From Devosia sp. A16 (GTDB lineage: Bacteria > Pseudomonadota > Alphaproteobacteria > Rhizobiales > Devosiaceae): DNA of 64,000 nucleotides. The notes below the pieces were generated by a model. The model was not told the origin of the DNA. It searched no databases and saw nothing but the letters and a program-made list of their open reading frames with translations. Below are positions 47,380 through 57,060 of the stretch, one piece after another (position 1 is the stretch's first letter; each line of letters opens with the position of its first letter). The stretch lies in the NCBI RefSeq assembly GCF_001402915.1, contig NZ_CP012945.1, positions 3,821,501-3,885,500 of the forward strand, given 5' to 3'. The position numbers were made by a program, and so were the translations under genes.

Positions 47380-50163
47380 TCAGAGTTTCCGCAGGACGTA
47401 AGTATCCTGGTGCTCCCACCAGCCAGCCGGCTCGAACTCGAGGTACTCGACCACGTCCTCAAGTTCCTTGATCCGCGCTTCAACGAAGCTCTGCGAGGTG
47501 ATGGTCTGGCCGTAGGTGGCCGTCTCAAGATCGCCCTGCTCGCTGCTCTTGTCGAACCAGAAGCCAGATCGATCGAGTACCGCTTGCGGAAAGTACTGCA
47601 TGCTGGTCTGCCCATGCGTAGTGAAGAGCAGCACCCCGCCTTGGCGGAGCCCGCCGCATAGCCGCTTTAGCCAGCGCCCCCAGGTTGACCTAGGCATATG
47701 GGAGAAGAAGGAAAGCGCAAAAATGGCGTCATACTCGGTCGGCAGCACGAGAGCTTCGGGTGTATCTACCGACTGGACGGTATCGACCGACATCTGCCGC
47801 TCTAGGAAAGCATTCGCCTGAGGGTGGATGTCGGAGCTGTGCAGCGTATGGGGCAACAGGGCCCCCACCGCGTGGCGGGTTACGGCGCCATATCCGGCAG
47901 CGAACTCGAGGATTGTCTTGTGCTGCCCGTCGTCACCGAGGAAACGGTCGACAAACGCCCGCACCTTCGCAGCCGATCTGGCCCCGTCGCTGAAATAATA
48001 GTCAACCGCCGAAGCTTTGCTCGGGAACCCTGGATGGTCATGAATGAAACGGAAGATGAAATCCTCGGCGTGGACTTCCGGCGATACCCCGAAAGAAATA
48101 GCCGCCGTTTCACACAGCGATCGAATATCTTCTGGCCAACGGGTTTCCACCATCGCGAGCGGCGCCTTGACCGACGAAACCTCGCGACGCGTGTCGCGAG
48201 GTTTCGTCGCAACGTAAACCTCGGTAAACTCGCCGATCAGCCCGTGACTGTGGTCATGAAAGCGAACGACTTCGACATCGAGACCTGACCAGTCGAAGAC
48301 GCGCTCGGCGAAATCGTAGCCGTAGTGGAACGTTACTAACGACCCGGCATCGTTGATCGGATTGCCATGATACTCGGGTGCCGCGTGGTGCAGGATCGAT
48401 CCATCGGTATTATACAGCGCTCGCCGCTCACTGGTTACGCGGTCTTTGTAGGTCGGAGAGGTGAAGATGTAGGCGCCTCCCGGCTTCAGGGTCCGTTCAA
48501 CTTCCCGCAGCACGTCTCCCGGCTGGTTCACGTGCTCCATCACATCGAGCGTCACGACCAAATCGAAGCTCTCATCCAGGAAGGTCTGGACTTCGAGATC
48601 TTCGTTGCGGAAACCATCCACTACCATTCCCAGGGGTTTGCCAGGGAAGTAGTGGGAAGCGACGTACGATTTACACTCCCGCTTCAGCTTCAGCGAGGCT
48701 CCCCTTGGATGAGGCGATGACTCATGGATGGCGAGGTTGCGCCAATTCGGGAAACGCCGCCCGAGAACGAGCGCCAGCGCCCGCTCGCGTGGAATCGATC
48801 CGCATCGCGAGCAAAGAAGATGGTCGCGATACCAGTCATGCTGTGCGGTGAACTCAACGTCGGTTTCGCAGATCGGGCAATGACCCGAGGCGTGATAGAC
48901 GAGCTTTGGTGCTGTTGTTATCGACATTCCGCTCTGGTCCCCGACACAACTATCCTTTTTCCGCACACGCATTGGCCTTGTTGCCAGGCTTTCTCGCGGT
49001 CTGATCCGCCCGGCCGGAGGCAGATGTGCGTGGATATCGTCGACGGGCTGTGCATTGGAAAGACGGTGTTCTAGCCCGTTTGTCTCCAAGAAATGGGCAA
49101 ACCTGTCGTATAGAACGCGATATCGCGCCTCGAGCTGATCGAAGTCGGCCGCGTTTGCGAGCGCGATTGGATCCAGTCCGACAGCATCTTCGATCGTCGC
49201 GTGAGGAATGCTCATCAGTTCCGACAATTCAGTTGTTCTCGAATCGTGGTTAAGCACCATCGCGGGAACACCATTCGTCAGAGCAATCAGATTTCCGTGG
49301 AACCTCGAGCCAACAGACAAATCGAAATCCTTGATGTACTGGTCCCACTGATCAAGGTTGAAGAAGGCGTGGTAGCGCTCCCGCACGTGGGCAGCGTACT
49401 GTGGAACTCCGAGCGGTATCGCATGGCGCTTCACCTCGCTCTGAAGTGTGTCGACAAGTTCGTTCGATAGTTGATCTCCCGCGAGGATCTGCATCTCCGG
49501 GAGCTCACTTTGCAGGACGTAGCTGTGTCCGCGTTCTATGGTAAGCCGTATCAGGTCGCTCTCGACACGTGCTGCCAATGCGGGCGAGCGGGAATGTTCA
49601 ACCGTATCCCGCGAACCGTTGATCGAAACCCTCGCTGGTGCAGCGTCTTGCGGTCGCCTGACGTGGAGGTCGCGTTTGTGTGATCGATAGAAACTTGGGC
49701 AACCGACGACGCATACGTTTGTGATGCCGAAGTCTCCCATCACTTCCGCTGAGAAGTGCCCTCTAACACCGATCAGTTTGCTTCGCTCCGAGATAACCTT
49801 GAGGAAGCGCTTGCTGCCTTCCGGGATATCGAGAAACTTCGCGCCGGCTTGTGGAGCCTGGGCGCCGAGGCCCGCGACAATGACGGGAAGTGTGGTCGCT
49901 TCGATAAATTCGGCGTAGTGAGAAAGGTCAAATCCTTTAAAGATGAAGTTGGCGGCCGCAACCGCGATCAGGTCGTATTCTTCGTTGACCCTCGCCGGAG
50001 ACACATCAAGCCCATAGCCATGCGCCGATGATTGCAGCACATCATGGAGTGACTGACCTATCAGCAGGTTGCCAGTATTGTGGCCGACGTACCCAAATCT
50101 GTTGGCGAGGCTCAATTCCGCGTCGGGGGGGGCGATTGGTGCCCCAATGAACAGAATTCTCAT
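47380..50163 (-). CDS. Polysaccharide pyruvyl transferase fused to two methyltransferases
   Basis: A 927-residue fusion. Residues 1 to about 375 are a polysaccharide pyruvyl transferase (RFGYVGHNTGNLLIGQSLHD, VAGLGAQAP, VVGCPSFY, FDLSVGSRFHGNLIALTNGVP). After a linker comes a zinc ribbon (Cys429, 432, 451, 454) and a class I methyltransferase (about 470-650: DLVVTLDVMEHVNQPGDVLR). A second methyltransferase fills about 690-927 (TILEFAAGYGAVTRHAVG, DIHPQANAFLERQM). A Met at residue 413, just before the zinc ribbon, could be an internal start. Its ATG is one base from the stop of the giant glycosyltransferase. It probably adds pyruvyl and methyl groups to the glycan. Confidence 0.85.
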   Translation of the reverse strand: MRILFIGAPIAPPDAELSLANRFGYVGHNTGNLLIGQSLHDVLQSSAHGYGLDVSPARVNEEYDLIAVAAANFIFKGFDLSHYAEFIEATTLPVIVAGLGAQAPQAGAKFLDIPEGSKRFLKVISERSKLIGVRGHFSAEVMGDFGITNVCVVGCPSFYRSHKRDLHVRRPQDAAPARVSINGSRDTVEHSRSPALAARVESDLIRLTIERGHSYVLQSELPEMQILAGDQLSNELVDTLQSEVKRHAIPLGVPQYAAHVRERYHAFFNLDQWDQYIKDFDLSVGSRFHGNLIALTNGVPAMVLNHDSRTTELSELMSIPHATIEDAVGLDPIALANAADFDQLEARYRVLYDRFAHFLETNGLEHRLSNAQPVDDIHAHLPPAGRIRPRESLATRPMRVRKKDSCVGDQSGMSITTAPKLVYHASGHCPICETDVEFTAQHDWYRDHLLCSRCGSIPRERALALVLGRRFPNWRNLAIHESSPHPRGASLKLKRECKSYVASHYFPGKPLGMVVDGFRNEDLEVQTFLDESFDLVVTLDVMEHVNQPGDVLREVERTLKPGGAYIFTSPTYKDRVTSERRALYNTDGSILHHAAPEYHGNPINDAGSLVTFHYGYDFAERVFDWSGLDVEVVRFHDHSHGLIGEFTEVYVATKPRDTRREVSSVKAPLAMVETRWPEDIRSLCETAAISFGVSPEVHAEDFIFRFIHDHPGFPSKASAVDYYFSDGARSAAKVRAFVDRFLGDDGQHKTILEFAAGYGAVTRHAVGALLPHTLHSSDIHPQANAFLERQMSVDTVQSVDTPEALVLPTEYDAIFALSFFSHMPRSTWGRWLKRLCGGLRQGGVLLFTTHGQTSMQYFPQAVLDRSGFWFDKSSEQGDLETATYGQTITSQSFVEARIKELEDVVEYLEFEPAGWWEHQDTYVLRKL

Positions 50164-50164
50164 T

Positions 50165-53100
50165 CTACTGCTGCTGGTCTAATTCAAGGCGCATGAATTC
50201 GGGATGGTCTCGAAGAGTCGGACTGTCAGGCGTTGAAAGGCCGAACTGATGGTAGAGCCGCTCCGCATAGGCCTCGGCTCGTTGCATGGCGGCCTCGCCC
50301 AAGGCATGTCGTTGCACTACCTCGCGCTGCACCTGGATGATTTCCTGCAACTGGCGGGCATTGAAGTTGCCCACCGTGACGCTGCTGGCATGGCGGCGGT
50401 GTGAGTTCAGCGAACGAGGCGAGAAGGCGATCGAACCCCGCTCCAAAACGCGCAGGTACGCCACCCAGTCGCCGGCGAAGCGAAATGATCTGATCTCTTC
50501 GCCATACTCGGAGAGCACCGCCTGCAGGACTTCCCGGCGAAAAACGACGGCACTCACGTTCGGAATGGTGTTCTTCACGTGAAGAGCGGTGGCAATCTCC
50601 TCGTCGCCGGCTACGGTATAGGCCTTGGTCCAGCGACCGCTATCGATATCGGCCACATAGTCGAGGTAATGGTCGCTGAGGATTTCGCCCTTGGAGCCCA
50701 TCTGGCGCGATTGGCAGAACGCCAACACCACGTTGGGATCAGCGAACTTCGGAAGCAGTTCGGCGAGGAAGTCCGCGTCAGCGAGGTCATCAGCCTCGGC
50801 AATCCAGACAAAATCTCCACGGGCGAGTTCGACGCCACGTTGCCATTGCTTGAAAACATTGCCGGAGTTGTCATCGTTGACGACCAGCGTCGAAGGGATC
50901 GAGATCTCGCGGAGGAAGTCCCGGATCACTTCGACGCTTTCATCGCTCGAAGCGTCGTCCAACACAATTAACTCGTACGGCAAGACGCTCTGTCCGGTGA
51001 TCGAAGCGAGACGATCCCGCAGGTACCGGGCATAGTTGTAGTTGGGTACCACCACCGAGATCCGCGGCAGCGGGCGCCCGGCAAACTTCAGGAGGTCGTA
51101 CGCGTAGTCGCGAACGTGGAACTCGCGTTCGATAATCTCACGCCCGTTCCTGCCCATCTGCGCGGCGTCGTCCGGACGCTCGAGAAGGTCCTCGATCCCC
51201 GAGGCCATGGCGGTCGTATCGAAGGCCGGTATGGCGATGCCGCAGCCTCGCCGCAGCAGGTCCACGAACCCGCCCGCCTCTTCGAATGCGACCACGGGAA
51301 GGCCGGCGTCCATCGCCTCAAGTACCACAGAAGGGAAGGGGTCCTCGCGCGAAGTCAGGGCATAGACGTCGGCAGCCTGGAAGAACTCCTGCGGCTCATC
51401 CACAAGTCCGGTGAAGACGATCCGGTCGGTTAGTCCAGCAGCACGGACCCGCCTCTTCTGAGCGTCGCCGAAGCGCCCATCGAGGTGTCCAACCCACACG
51501 GCGACCGCCTCATGGTTGCGCTCGAGCAAGTTCAGGCTCATATCAACGAAGAGATCCAGTCCCTTCCGATGATCGCCATAGCCAACGCCCAGGACGAGGC
51601 GCGACCCCGTCGGCAGTCCAAGCCTGGTTCGGACCGCGCTTCGCAATTCACTGCGGGCAGCCTGGTTTCCCAAGTGCGTGCGGTTGTAAAGACCCTGGGG
51701 CCTGATCTCCGCTTGCTCGAGGCTGCGCCCCACCACCTCCTCGAAGCCGTCTTGGACAACCTGGGCGGCAAAGACGATCTTGTCGGCGTGCTCAGCGATG
51801 GCTCTGGCGTGCTCGGTGAGCTTGTAAGTGCGGAGCACTCCGGGCAGTTCGTGAATCAGCGAGACCACTCTGAAGCCCGCCTGCTTGAGCAGAGGGACAA
51901 GCAGCCCAGACACTGTGGTGTTGGCGATCGCGACCTCGGCCCCCGCATGCAATGCGCGAAGTCGATCGAGGACTGCCCTGCCGGACTCTGCCCGCAGATC
52001 GATCCGATGGACCTTCGCCATTTCGGCGAACCGCGGTAGCAGCGGTCCGTCGCCAAGGACGATCATGTCGGTGTCGAAACCCATCTCGCCAAAGGTGCGC
52101 GCCATATTCAGGGCCAGCAGTTGGGCACCGTGCGGGTGCGCGTCGTGCGAGACGATGACGATGCGGCGCCGATCGGTGCGACGGACAGCCTGCCCCTCGA
52201 GGGCGTCGCGCGTAGCCTGCAACCAGGCGTAGCCGTAGCTGGCGTCCGGTTCGAGATGCGCCCCTTCAGCCCATTCGTTCCAGGCATTGACGAAAACCAA
52301 CCGCTGGTCGGGCTCTTCGAAGCGCGACGCGGTGTCGGCGATCGCGCGCGACAGCCACTCGCGATAGAGTTCGGGCGAGTTGTTGACGAAGACTGTGCCC
52401 GCGCTCTTGCGCCTCGCGGTGTTGTCCCAACTGGGGCAAACGCTGCGATACAACGTGTACCGGGGCTGCTCGTAGCGCGCGCTGCGTTCGTTGAGGACGC
52501 TCCAGTCGTAGACTTTCATGCTGAAGTCGCGGTCGAGCGGAGTCACCGCGTTCGTCAGGTCGGGCGGCCGCGAGCGGTTTGGTGGAAATTCTATCGCTGC
52601 GTCGAACCCATAGTTCCGCGGATCCACATGCTCGAATGACTGGGTGTAGGCCAGGTGGATTTCGCCAATGCCGTTGTCCCGGCACCACTGCCGCCAGCGC
52701 GCGGCGGTTTCCTTGGACGAGGGCAGCAGGCTGGGACGATAGACGACCAGAAGCGGCTTGCCGTCGACGCGGATATAGCGCTCGTCGCGGAGAAAGGGCG
52801 CCACTTCCTCGATAAAGGCGATGTCGTCCTCAGGCGAATGTCGCTGTGCGATCAGCACCTCGGCGTCGAGTCCGTCCCACCGGCGCGTCCAGTTCTCGTT
52901 CGCCCAGCAGACGCAGAACGGCAGATCCAACGACTTGTCGTTCAACCAGTTCTCGAGCGGCTTCTCAAGGAGCCGCTTGCCACCGAACCAATAGAAGTAA
53001 AAGCAGAAGCCGCCAATGCCGTAGAGTTTGGCCAGTTCCACCTGCCGGTGCTGCACAGTGGGGTCCAGAAGGTCGTAGTAGCCTGTGTCGATGGGCACGT

Positions 53101-54640
53101 GCGGTTGGTAATGACCTTTAAAATGCGGCTTCGCCGCCCGGACATTGGTCCACTCAGTAAAGCCTTCTCCCCACCACTGGTTGTTTTCGGGAATGGCATG
53201 AAATTGCGGAAGATAGAGCGCAATCACCCGTGCCGGCTTCGTCGCTAGCGGCTCCGCGGTGGTTATCGGGACGAACTTAGGTACTGGTGGGCTGAAGGTC
53301 TTGCGTTGAGACGGCGGCTCAGCACGGTCCGGATGCGCGCGCCGCCCCTCGATGCGTCCCCGAACAACGTAATGCACAAGCGGGTTGATCCCACTCGCTC
53401 GCACGTCTGGATGCTGCTCCAGATAGTACCTGGTAGAAAACACTGCGCTCGGATCGCGCCCCTCGTGCCAACCAGTTAGCAGATAGTGCTCGAATGGATC
53501 GATGCCTGCTGCGGCCACGTCGGGGTTTTGTAACAGGTAGTATGCGCCGTCGAATGCAGCGCGCGCCCGACCGACGCGCAGGCGACGCAAAATCGAACGC
53601 AGTCTTCGTGCCACCGGATTGGCCCCCAGGATGCCCCATCTGCTCTGCGGCGGCGGGGGGCTTCGTTTGGGAGCCTCGGATGCTTGCCGCCATTGCTCGA
53701 TGGCAGTGCGCAGCGCGAGAAGTTGGCTCTCGGCGTGCCGCAATTGATCGCCGATATGCTCGATCTCCGCCTGCTTCTTGGCCGCCTGGGCCTGCAGTTC
53801 ATCGCCCACAGAATGCGATGCCTTCACCTCGCTCGTAAGGGACGCGATTTCGTTATGCAGGCTGCCGATGTAGGAACCGTCGGACATCAGGCTGTTAGCA
53901 ATTGCTGGCAGTGGCCCTGACGACGCAACCGCGACGAAATACGGGACGTTTGGGAGACCGGTGTAGCTGTCGTAGGCTAGGCCGTCGGCGCTGTTGAGGA
54001 CGCTCACGCGTGCCGATCCGCCCCGCTCAGCGACAATGGCGGAACCGTAGAGGGATCGTTGCTCGAACACTGCGACGTTTGCAAACCGCGCCAGCAGTCC
54101 GGCGCGAAATTCCTCCCGATCCAACTCGCGAACATGAAACTCATTCACGTGCCCGCTCAGCTCACTATAGACGACGCGATTGGGCGATGAGATTACGAGC
54201 AGTCCGCCTGGCCGTAGTACCCGCGAAACCTCCTGAAGGAAGCGCTCGTGGTCCTGGAAGTGCTCTATGGTTTCGAAGCTTGTAACCACGTCCACGCTAG
54301 CCGAAGCCATCGGTATCGCAGTGGCGTCTCCTACCAGAAACTGCAGACGCTCGGAGGTGTACTGCTCGCTCGCGTATCGCACGGCGTCGGCATCGTTATC
54401 CACGCCAACCACCGAGCTTGCGACCTGCGACAGAAGCCAGCAGCCGTAACCTTCACCGGATGCGATATCGAGGACGACCTTGCCAGCGCAGAGCGGCGCA
54501 GCGAACAGATACCTGTGATGATGCTCGTGCTGTATCGGACCAGTCAGTCCGGAGACGAACCGCTCTCCGGTGAACGGTAGTTTAGTCCCAGGCTTGGGAA
54601 ATGTATATCGCACCATGGGCTTGTCGAAATCAGCGGTCAC
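50165..54640 (-). CDS. Giant multi-domain glycan assembly enzyme (methyltransferase, WbsX, GT4, GT2)
   Basis: A 1491-residue protein. Order: class I methyltransferase (about 10-200: VLDIASGEGYGCWLLS, FETIEHFQDHERF); coiled coil (about 260-320); two repeats of the type YLLQNPDVAAAGIDPFEHYL (about 365-435); a WbsX/GH99-like domain (about 467-810: YLPQFHAIPENNQWWGEGFT, WANENWTRRWDG, VNAWNEWAEGAHLEP); a GT4 glycosyltransferase (about 823-1180: GVGYGDHRKGLDLFVDMSL, SREDPFPSVVLEAMDAGLPV); and a GT2 glycosyltransferase (about 1193-1420: VVVPNYNYARYLRDRL, LDDASSDES, WIAEADD). The GTG at 54640 is preferred because GGAGAT lies 5 nt upstream; an ATG at 54616 is alternative. Confidence 0.85.
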   Translation of the reverse strand: MTADFDKPMVRYTFPKPGTKLPFTGERFVSGLTGPIQHEHHHRYLFAAPLCAGKVVLDIASGEGYGCWLLSQVASSVVGVDNDADAVRYASEQYTSERLQFLVGDATAIPMASASVDVVTSFETIEHFQDHERFLQEVSRVLRPGGLLVISSPNRVVYSELSGHVNEFHVRELDREEFRAGLLARFANVAVFEQRSLYGSAIVAERGGSARVSVLNSADGLAYDSYTGLPNVPYFVAVASSGPLPAIANSLMSDGSYIGSLHNEIASLTSEVKASHSVGDELQAQAAKKQAEIEHIGDQLRHAESQLLALRTAIEQWRQASEAPKRSPPPPQSRWGILGANPVARRLRSILRRLRVGRARAAFDGAYYLLQNPDVAAAGIDPFEHYLLTGWHEGRDPSAVFSTRYYLEQHPDVRASGINPLVHYVVRGRIEGRRAHPDRAEPPSQRKTFSPPVPKFVPITTAEPLATKPARVIALYLPQFHAIPENNQWWGEGFTEWTNVRAAKPHFKGHYQPHVPIDTGYYDLLDPTVQHRQVELAKLYGIGGFCFYFYWFGGKRLLEKPLENWLNDKSLDLPFCVCWANENWTRRWDGLDAEVLIAQRHSPEDDIAFIEEVAPFLRDERYIRVDGKPLLVVYRPSLLPSSKETAARWRQWCRDNGIGEIHLAYTQSFEHVDPRNYGFDAAIEFPPNRSRPPDLTNAVTPLDRDFSMKVYDWSVLNERSARYEQPRYTLYRSVCPSWDNTARRKSAGTVFVNNSPELYREWLSRAIADTASRFEEPDQRLVFVNAWNEWAEGAHLEPDASYGYAWLQATRDALEGQAVRRTDRRRIVIVSHDAHPHGAQLLALNMARTFGEMGFDTDMIVLGDGPLLPRFAEMAKVHRIDLRAESGRAVLDRLRALHAGAEVAIANTTVSGLLVPLLKQAGFRVVSLIHELPGVLRTYKLTEHARAIAEHADKIVFAAQVVQDGFEEVVGRSLEQAEIRPQGLYNRTHLGNQAARSELRSAVRTRLGLPTGSRLVLGVGYGDHRKGLDLFVDMSLNLLERNHEAVAVWVGHLDGRFGDAQKRRVRAAGLTDRIVFTGLVDEPQEFFQAADVYALTSREDPFPSVVLEAMDAGLPVVAFEEAGGFVDLLRRGCGIAIPAFDTTAMASGIEDLLERPDDAAQMGRNGREIIEREFHVRDYAYDLLKFAGRPLPRISVVVPNYNYARYLRDRLASITGQSVLPYELIVLDDASSDESVEVIRDFLREISIPSTLVVNDDNSGNVFKQWQRGVELARGDFVWIAEADDLADADFLAELLPKFADPNVVLAFCQSRQMGSKGEILSDHYLDYVADIDSGRWTKAYTVAGDEEIATALHVKNTIPNVSAVVFRREVLQAVLSEYGEEIRSFRFAGDWVAYLRVLERGSIAFSPRSLNSHRRHASSVTVGNFNARQLQEIIQVQREVVQRHALGEAAMQRAEAYAERLYHQFGLSTPDSPTLRDHPEFMRLELDQQQ

Positions 54641-54749
54641 GATAGATCTCCAAGCCACAGCGATTCATATCAATGCAGCAGGGGTCTTTGCAGATAAGAT
54701 AGACAGCGGTACCGCGGCTTGTCAGTGGACCGATCGTCACGTCGCCACC

Positions 54750-55286
54750 CTAGATTGACTGATGCCAGGTGCCCCCGCATCCTTCCCCGAAACAACGGGC
54801 ACCCCCCCCCAGCGGCCATTGCACCCCAATTGCCGGGTCATCCCACCGGATGCTCCTCTCGCTCGCGGCGTGCCAGAAATCTGTGGTCTTGTACAAAAAC
54901 TCGGTCCCATCCTCGAGCGCAAGGAATCCATGGGCGAACCCCGCCGGGATCCAGAACTGCTTGCGGTTCGCCGCGCTGAGCTCGATCCCGACCCACTTGC
55001 CGAACGTCGGTGAGCCCTCGCGGATGTCCACGGCCACATCGAATGCCGCCCCGGCAACCACGCGCACCAGCTTGCCCTGGGCGTGTGGCGGCAGTTGGTA
55101 GTGCAGCCCGCGCAGCACCCCCTTGTGGCTGATCGAGTGGTTGTCCTGCACGAAGCTGCCGGTGAACCCCGTGGCTTCGCGGAACTTCGCCTCGTTGAAG
55201 CTCTCGAAAAAGGCGCCGCGCTCGTCGCTGAAGACGCGCGGCTCGAACACCATCAATCCGTCAATGTCCAGTTTCTGGACCTGCAT
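54750..55286 (-). CDS. rfbC: dTDP-4-dehydrorhamnose 3,5-epimerase
   Basis: Third step of dTDP-L-rhamnose synthesis. The 178-residue cupin has the conserved FFESFNEAKFREATG, FVQDNHSIS, KGVLRGLHYQ (catalytic His), VAGAAFDVAVDIREGSPTFG, and IPAGFAHGFLAL. Length matches RmlC. Its ATG overlaps the rfbA stop by one base (TGATG), so it is the last of the four dTDP-rhamnose genes here. A 109-nt gap separates it from the giant glycosyltransferase gene downstream. Confidence 0.95.
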   Translation of the reverse strand: MQVQKLDIDGLMVFEPRVFSDERGAFFESFNEAKFREATGFTGSFVQDNHSISHKGVLRGLHYQLPPHAQGKLVRVVAGAAFDVAVDIREGSPTFGKWVGIELSAANRKQFWIPAGFAHGFLALEDGTEFLYKTTDFWHAASERSIRWDDPAIGVQWPLGGGARCFGEGCGGTWHQSI

Positions 55287-56167
55287 CAGCCTCGCCCTTC
55301 GCGCAGCAGCGCCATCAGATACATGCCGTAGCCGCTCTTTTTTAGTGGTTCTGCGAGTCGCGCCAGCGCTTCGTCGTCGATCCAGCCATTGCGCCAGGCG
55401 ATTTCCTCGGGGCAGGCCACCTTGAACCCCTGCCGCTTCTCAAGCGTCGCAATGAACTGCCCGGCTTCCAGGAGAGAGTCATGCGTACCGGTATCGAGCC
55501 AGGCAAAGCCCCGGCCCATCCGTTGTACGCTGAGGGTGCCGCGTTCGAGATAGAGCCGGTTGAGATCGGTGATCTCCAGTTCTCCACGCGGAGATGGTTT
55601 CAGGCGTCGCGCCAGGTCGACCACTTGCTCGTCATAGAAGTAGAGTCCGGTCACTGCGTAGTTGGATTTCGGCACCTTCGGCTTTTCTTCGATCGAGATC
55701 GCCGCGCCGGCAGAATCGAACTCGATCACCCCATAACGCTCGGGATCGTTCACATGGTAGGCGAACACGGTCGAGCCGTGCTCCCGGTCGTCGGCGCTCT
55801 GCAGCAGCTTTGGGAGATCGTGACCGAAGAAGATGTTGTCGCCGAGGATCAACGCTGACGGCCCCTGATTGACGAAGTCGGCGCCAAGGATGAAGGCCTG
55901 CGCCAGCCCGTCCGGGCTCGGCTGCACCACGTAGCTCAGCTCCATCCCCCACTGCCGGCCATCGCCGAGCAGGGTGCGGAAGCGCGGCAGGTCTTCGGGG
56001 GTCGAGATCACCAGCACTTCGCGCATGCCGCCGCTCATCAGCGTCGACAGCGGATAATAGATCATCGGCTTGTCGTAGACCGGCAGCAGCTGCTTGGAGA
56101 CGGTGAGCGTCGCCGGATGGAGGCGGGTGCCGGCGCCGCCGGCGAGGATGATGCCGCGGCGGGTCAT
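55286..56167 (-). CDS. rfbA: Glucose-1-phosphate thymidylyltransferase
   Basis: First step of dTDP-L-rhamnose synthesis: glucose-1-phosphate plus dTTP to dTDP-glucose. The 293-residue product begins [18 protein letters not shown] (nucleotide-binding signature) and has [46 protein letters not shown] and [12 protein letters not shown], all typical of RmlA. Four-base overlap with rfbD upstream and one-base overlap with rfbC downstream. Confidence 0.96.
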   Translation of the reverse strand: MTRRGIILAGGAGTRLHPATLTVSKQLLPVYDKPMIYYPLSTLMSGGMREVLVISTPEDLPRFRTLLGDGRQWGMELSYVVQPSPDGLAQAFILGADFVNQGPSALILGDNIFFGHDLPKLLQSADDREHGSTVFAYHVNDPERYGVIEFDSAGAAISIEEKPKVPKSNYAVTGLYFYDEQVVDLARRLKPSPRGELEITDLNRLYLERGTLSVQRMGRGFAWLDTGTHDSLLEAGQFIATLEKRQGFKVACPEEIAWRNGWIDDEALARLAEPLKKSGYGMYLMALLREGRG

Positions 56168-57060
56168 CGGGTGGGCTCCGGAAGCAGACTGTCCAACGTG
56201 CCTTGCAGGTCGGCTGGCCAGTCCGGCAGGTCGATGCCGAGCGCGCGGCGCAGCTTGTAAGTGGAAAGGCGGGAATTGTGAGGCCGCCGCGCCGGTGAGG
56301 GGAACTCGGCGGAGGGTACGGGGACAATTCGCTCGAGGCTCGTCCGCAGTGGCAGGCCATGCTGGAGTGCTGCATCGACCACGTAGCGCGCATAGCCGTG
56401 CCAGCTGGTCTCGCCGGCGGCGGAGAGGTGATAGGTGCCGTTGTCCAGTGGCCGACCCCGATCGATCTGCTCGATCGCTCGTCGCGTGATCTCGGCGATC
56501 AGCCGGGCGCTGGTCGGCGCGCCGACCTGGTCGTCGATCACCTTGAGTTCTTCGCGGCTCTGCGCCAGGCTCAGGATCTTGGCGGCGAAACTGTTGCGTC
56601 CGGGGGCATGCACCCAGCTGGTGCGGAAGATCAGATGCCTGGCGCCGGACTCGCTAATCGACACCTCGCCGGCTCGTTTGGTCTCGCCGTAGACATTGAG
56701 CGGTTGCGTTTCGTCGTCCTCGACATAGGGCGCCGGCTTGCGTCCGTCGAAAACATAGTCGGTGGAATAGTGGATCAGCCACGCCCCGCATGCCACCGCC
56801 GCGGCAGCCAGTGCCGCCGGCGCGTCAGCGTTGACCACTCGAGCCAGGTCAGCCTCGTTCTCGGCCTTGTCGACGGCCGTATAGGCGCCAGCATTGACGA
56901 TGATATGAGGTTCTACGCTCTCGACGAGCGCCCGCAGCTTCCCGGGCTGCGATAGATCGGCGCCATCGCGTCCGAATGCAACGATCTCGCCGAGGGGCGC
57001 CAGCACCTGGGTCAGCGCCGTGCCGACCTGGCCATCGCGGCCGAGGATCAACAGTCTCAT
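56164..57060 (-). CDS. rfbD: dTDP-4-dehydrorhamnose reductase
   Basis: Fourth step of dTDP-L-rhamnose synthesis, NAD(P)H-dependent reduction. The 298-residue short-chain dehydrogenase has [18 protein letters not shown] (cofactor loop), [38 protein letters not shown] (YxxxK-type site) and [14 protein letters not shown]. Normal length. Four-base overlaps with rfbB upstream and rfbA downstream show a single operon. Confidence 0.96.
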   Translation of the reverse strand: MRLLILGRDGQVGTALTQVLAPLGEIVAFGRDGADLSQPGKLRALVESVEPHIIVNAGAYTAVDKAENEADLARVVNADAPAALAAAAVACGAWLIHYSTDYVFDGRKPAPYVEDDETQPLNVYGETKRAGEVSISESGARHLIFRTSWVHAPGRNSFAAKILSLAQSREELKVIDDQVGAPTSARLIAEITRRAIEQIDRGRPLDNGTYHLSAAGETSWHGYARYVVDAALQHGLPLRTSLERIVPVPSAEFPSPARRPHNSRLSTYKLRRALGIDLPDWPADLQGTLDSLLPEPTR

